Below are positions 7,171 to 9,035 of a stretch of DNA of 9,035 bases, piece by piece. The stretch covers positions 1 through 9,035 of the forward strand of contig JAFXCU010000007.1 in assembly GCA_017521345.1 (NCBI GenBank), in the 5' to 3' direction. This DNA is from Ruminiclostridium sp. (lineage in GTDB: Bacteria > Bacillota_A > Clostridia > Oscillospirales > Oscillospiraceae). Made by a program: the position numbers and the translations under genes. The notes beneath the pieces were generated by a model. The model worked only from the letters and a program-made list of their open reading frames with translations. It did no database searches and had not been told where the DNA came from. Position 1 is the stretch's first letter; every line of letters starts with the position of its first letter.

Positions 7171-7190
7171 GTTCAGGGGTTCATTACAAT
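7162..7190 (+). promoter_or_regulatory. Promoter of the cysteine desulfurase gene
   Basis: TTGACT (7162-7167), a spacer of exactly 17 bases and TACAAT (7185-7190) each match consensus at five of six positions. The start of transcription should fall near 7197, leaving a leader of about 36 bases. The first two bases of the -35 are the last two bases of the upstream terminator stem. Confidence 0.75.
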
Positions 7191-7232
7191 ATAACACGAT
7201 TTTTGAGACTCTATCCTGAAAGAGGTTTTGAT

Positions 7233-8378
7233 ATGAACACCATTTATCTGGACCACGCCGCCACCACCCGGGTGATCCCCGAGGCCGCCCAGGCCGCCCT
7301 GCAGGTGATGACCGAGGAATACGGCAATCCCTCCTCCCTCCACCATCTGGGTGTCCAGGCCGCCAAGGATCTGGCCGCCCGCCGGGAGACCGTGGCCAAG
7401 ACCCTGGGCTGCAAGGCTGATGAGCTCTTCTTCACCTCCTGCGGCACCGAGGGGGACAACTGGGCCATCCAACTGGCCATTCACCTGAACCGCCACAAGG
7501 GCAAGCACATCATCACCACCTCTATCGAGCACTCCGCCGTGCTGGAACCCATCAAGAAGCTGGAGACCCAGGGCTACGAGGTCACCTATCTGGACCCCGA
7601 CGCCAACGGCCGGGTGACCCTGACCGACCTGGAGGCCGCCCTGCGGCCCGACACCGTCCTGGTGGCCATGATGCTGGTGAACAACGAGACCGGCGCCATC
7701 CAGCCCGTGGCCGACGCCGCCCGCCTTCTGAAACGGAAGAAGTCCAGCGCCTTCCTCCACTGCGACGCCATCCAGGGCTTTTTGAAGATCCCCTTCACCG
7801 TCAAGAGCCTGGGGGCCGACACCATCGCCATCAGCGGCCACAAGATCGGCGCCCCCAAGGGCATCGGCGCTCTGTACATCAGCCCCAAGCTCCACCCCAT
7901 CCAGCCCATGATCCGGGGCGGCGGCCAGGAGCGAAATATGCGCTCCGGTACCGAGGGCACCGCCCAGATCGCCGCCTTTGCCGCCGCCTGCAAGGTAGGT
8001 CATGAGCAGCTCCAGGCTCATATCGACTACCTCACCGACCTGAAGGCCTACACCCTGGAAAAACTCCGGGCAACCGTCCCCGGTCTGGTGGTGGTCTCCG
8101 AGGGTGACGCCCCCCACATCTGCGCCATCTCCCTCCCCGGCCGTCCCAGCCAGGTGGTGGTGCGGTATCTGAGCGACAAGGGGGTCTGCCTGTCCTCCGG
8201 CTCTGCCTGCCACAAGGGCAAGGCCAGCCATGTGTACGCCGCCATGAACCTGTCCAAGCCCACCCGGGACGGCATGCTCCGGGTGTCCTTCGGCCCCTCC
8301 AATACCAAGGAGGAGATCGACGCCCTGGCGGAGGCTCTGCTGTCCGCAACCAAAGATTTGGTCGCCGCCGTAAAATGA
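7233..8378 (+). CDS. Cysteine desulfurase (NifS/IscS family, PLP-dependent class V aminotransferase)
   Basis: The enzyme removes sulfur from L-cysteine to give alanine and an enzyme persulfide, which is passed to Fe-S cluster scaffolds or tRNA-thiolating enzymes. The 381-residue product has the family start IYLDHAATT, the PLP-stacking histidine H100 in TSIEHSAV, the cofactor aspartate D178 in HCDAIQ, the Schiff-base lysine K204 in SGHKIGAPKG, the RGGGQE motif (228-233) and the persulfide cysteine C326 in SSGSACHKGK. The wording around the cysteine (SSGSAC followed by KGKASHVYAAM) resembles Clostridia enzymes often found beside ThiI, but no thiI, iscU, sufU or iscR is in this window. I chose ATG 7233 because of the AAAGAGG site 7 bases upstream; an in-frame TTG at 7203 has no such site. 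It has its own promoter and terminator and so appears to be a single-gene unit. Confidence 0.95.
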   Translation: MNTIYLDHAATTRVIPEAAQAALQVMTEEYGNPSSLHHLGVQAAKDLAARRETVAKTLGCKADELFFTSCGTEGDNWAIQLAIHLNRHKGKHIITTSIEHSAVLEPIKKLETQGYEVTYLDPDANGRVTLTDLEAALRPDTVLVAMMLVNNETGAIQPVADAARLLKRKKSSAFLHCDAIQGFLKIPFTVKSLGADTIAISGHKIGAPKGIGALYISPKLHPIQPMIRGGGQERNMRSGTEGTAQIAAFAAACKVGHEQLQAHIDYLTDLKAYTLEKLRATVPGLVVVSEGDAPHICAISLPGRPSQVVVRYLSDKGVCLSSGSACHKGKASHVYAAMNLSKPTRDGMLRVSFGPSNTKEEIDALAEALLSATKDLVAAVK

Positions 8379-8380
8379 TA

Positions 8381-8416
8381 AAAACGCCCGTTCCGCAGAA
8401 GCGGAACGGGCGTTTT
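8381..8416. terminator. Bidirectional terminator after the cysteine desulfurase gene
   Basis: A perfect 16-bp stem AAAACGCCCGTTCCGC (8381-8396) pairs with 8401-8416 around the loop AGAA, starting two bases after the stop codon. The A4 and T4 ends make it functional for transcripts from either side, as expected between convergent genes. Confidence 0.9.
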
Positions 8417-8642
8417 ACTTCGCAGATTTTTGCCGCCCAGCGGCAAAACAAAGTAATATCATGATTTCCGGCGGCGTGTACGTCGGAAATCATACTTCTC
8501 AGCCTGTCAGTGTGCCCAAAGGGCGCGCGCAACAGGCTGAAAAATCACTTTGGGATGAGGGAAAGAACCAGTCAGGCAGCGCAACACCACCGTAAACGAT
8601 AGTTGCGCACGAAGGCCGAACCCAAAGCCCTCATCCAAAAGT
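8417..8642. repeat. Chain of four further inverted repeats between convergent genes
   Basis: This 226-base non-coding stretch is almost entirely made of inverted repeats. (1) TTTTGCCGC/GCGGCAAAA, 8428-8436 with 8440-8448, with an outer ACTT/AAGT. (2) ATGATTTCCG/CGGAAATCAT, 8461-8470 with 8484-8493. (3) TCAGCCTGT/ACAGGCTGA, 8499-8507 with 8532-8540, enclosing a GCCC-AAA-GGGC hairpin. (4) A 15-base arm 8547-8561 with 8628-8642 (14 of 15 paired), enclosing GCGCAAC/GTTGCGC at 8579-8585 and 8602-8608. No convincing reading frame or promoter is present. It could be a dispersed intergenic repeat or a structured RNA; I recognise no named family. Confidence 0.7.
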
Positions 8643-8648
8643 CTATTT

Positions 8649-9035
8649 TTACATTTTTTCGGTAGCAGTAACGCCCAGCAGGTTCAGGCAGTTGGCCAGA
8701 ACGGAACGGACGCTGTCAGCCAGCTTCAGGCGGGCAGCCAGCACAGCAGGCTCCTCGCCCTTGATGCGGCAAGCACCGTAGAAACGGTGGAAGTCACCGG
8801 CCAGCTCAACCAGGTAGCGGTTGATGCGGGAGGGATCGTAGTCACGGGCAGCGGCACGAATCTCGTCGGGCAGACGGGCCAGGGTGCGGATGACGTTCTT
8901 CTCCTCCTCGGTGGACATCAGGTCGGCCTGCACGTCAGCAGCTGCGGGCACCTGGTTACCCTCCTCAGCCAGACGGGCGATCAGGGAGCAGATGCGGGCG
9001 TGGGCGTACTGGACGTAGTAGACGGGGTTCTCACT
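8649..9035 (-). CDS. argS: Arginyl-tRNA synthetase, C-terminal 128 residues (5' part outside window)
   Basis: The frame is open from the right edge to the TAA at 8649-8651. ArgS charges tRNA-Arg with arginine in the cytoplasm. The visible part begins with SENPVYYVQYAHARI, the conserved segment at the entry to the helical anticodon-binding (DALR) domain. It continues through RTLARLPDEIRAAARDYDPS and RINRYLVELAGDFHRFYGACRI to the classic ending ARLKLADSVRSVLANCLNLLGVTATEKM. In the tail, NCLNLLGV followed by a short terminal ...EKM is typical of bacterial ArgS. The HIGH and KMSKS catalytic motifs lie outside the window. The gene converges on the cysteine desulfurase, with a hairpin-rich spacer of 270 bases between them. 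Confidence 0.95.
   Translation of the reverse strand, partial: SENPVYYVQYAHARICSLIARLAEEGNQVPAAADVQADLMSTEEEKNVIRTLARLPDEIRAAARDYDPSRINRYLVELAGDFHRFYGACRIKGEEPAVLAARLKLADSVRSVLANCLNLLGVTATEKM

Noticed and set aside
7173..8231. A 352-codon open frame on the minus strand opposite the cysteine desulfurase
   Set aside because: Same pattern of antisense codon bias; no ribosome binding site and no recognisable motif.
8032..8532. Minus-strand open frame running from the hairpin region into the 3' end of the desulfurase gene
   Set aside because: It reads through the terminator and antisense to the active-site region, and its translation is rich in Arg, Pro and Gly without a domain.
8588..8604. The string CCGTAAACGAT, which resembles a conserved stretch of 16S rRNA
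   Set aside because: The match is only about 11 bases and the flanks do not continue as 16S rRNA. It lies in the loop of an inverted repeat and is taken as coincidence.
8417..8642. Possible CRISPR array or integron attC sites in the hairpin-rich spacer
   Set aside because: The inverted repeats differ from one another, there are no regularly spaced direct repeats, and no integrase or cas gene is present.

Overview
The window looks like chromosomal housekeeping DNA from a GC-rich Clostridia member, most like the Oscillospiraceae (Flavonifractor/Oscillibacter-type gut anaerobes). This rests on the low-GC-Gram-positive style of the proteins (TTG-started MurA, RlmH ending in YHK, Clostridia-type cysteine desulfurase), the strong AGGAGG-type ribosome binding sites and the GC-ending codons. 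The family assignment is inference, not something the sequence proves.

Layout. Positions 1 to about 661 (minus strand) encode the C-terminal metal-binding half of an iron-containing alcohol dehydrogenase, with clearly lower GC and AGA/AGG arginine codons. At about 656-668 this sequence changes abruptly, out of frame, into the N-terminal half of an OmpR/PhoB-type response regulator. Two conserved proteins are therefore cut at one point. This is best read as a contig chimera or a recent rearrangement, and the left 660 bases should not be assumed to belong to the same genome. The regulator lies 15 bases downstream of a NUDIX (ADP-ribose pyrophosphatase type) gene with a strong promoter. Divergent from this pair is a small 84-residue protein with its own promoter, possibly related to the N-terminal domain of MecA adaptors.

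From 2288 onward a plus-strand series follows: murA (first committed step of peptidoglycan synthesis), rlmH (23S rRNA pseudouridine methyltransferase), a long phosphoglucomutase/phosphomannomutase, a secreted D-alanyl-D-alanine carboxypeptidase, and a cysteine desulfurase. Clear hairpin terminators follow murA, the mutase, the carboxypeptidase and the desulfurase. The units are therefore mostly short, with rlmH and the mutase as one pair. A near-consensus promoter for the desulfurase overlaps the terminator of the gene before it. The 3' end of argS enters from the right on the minus strand.

Functionally, murA, the hexose-phosphate mutase and the carboxypeptidase all serve cell-envelope synthesis and remodelling. 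RlmH and ArgS serve translation. The desulfurase supplies sulfur for Fe-S clusters or thiolated tRNA. I see no phage, CRISPR, defence or biosynthetic system. The least explained parts are the junction near 660, the chain of inverted repeats between the desulfurase and argS (8381-8642), the small MecA-like ORF, and the structured murA leader.
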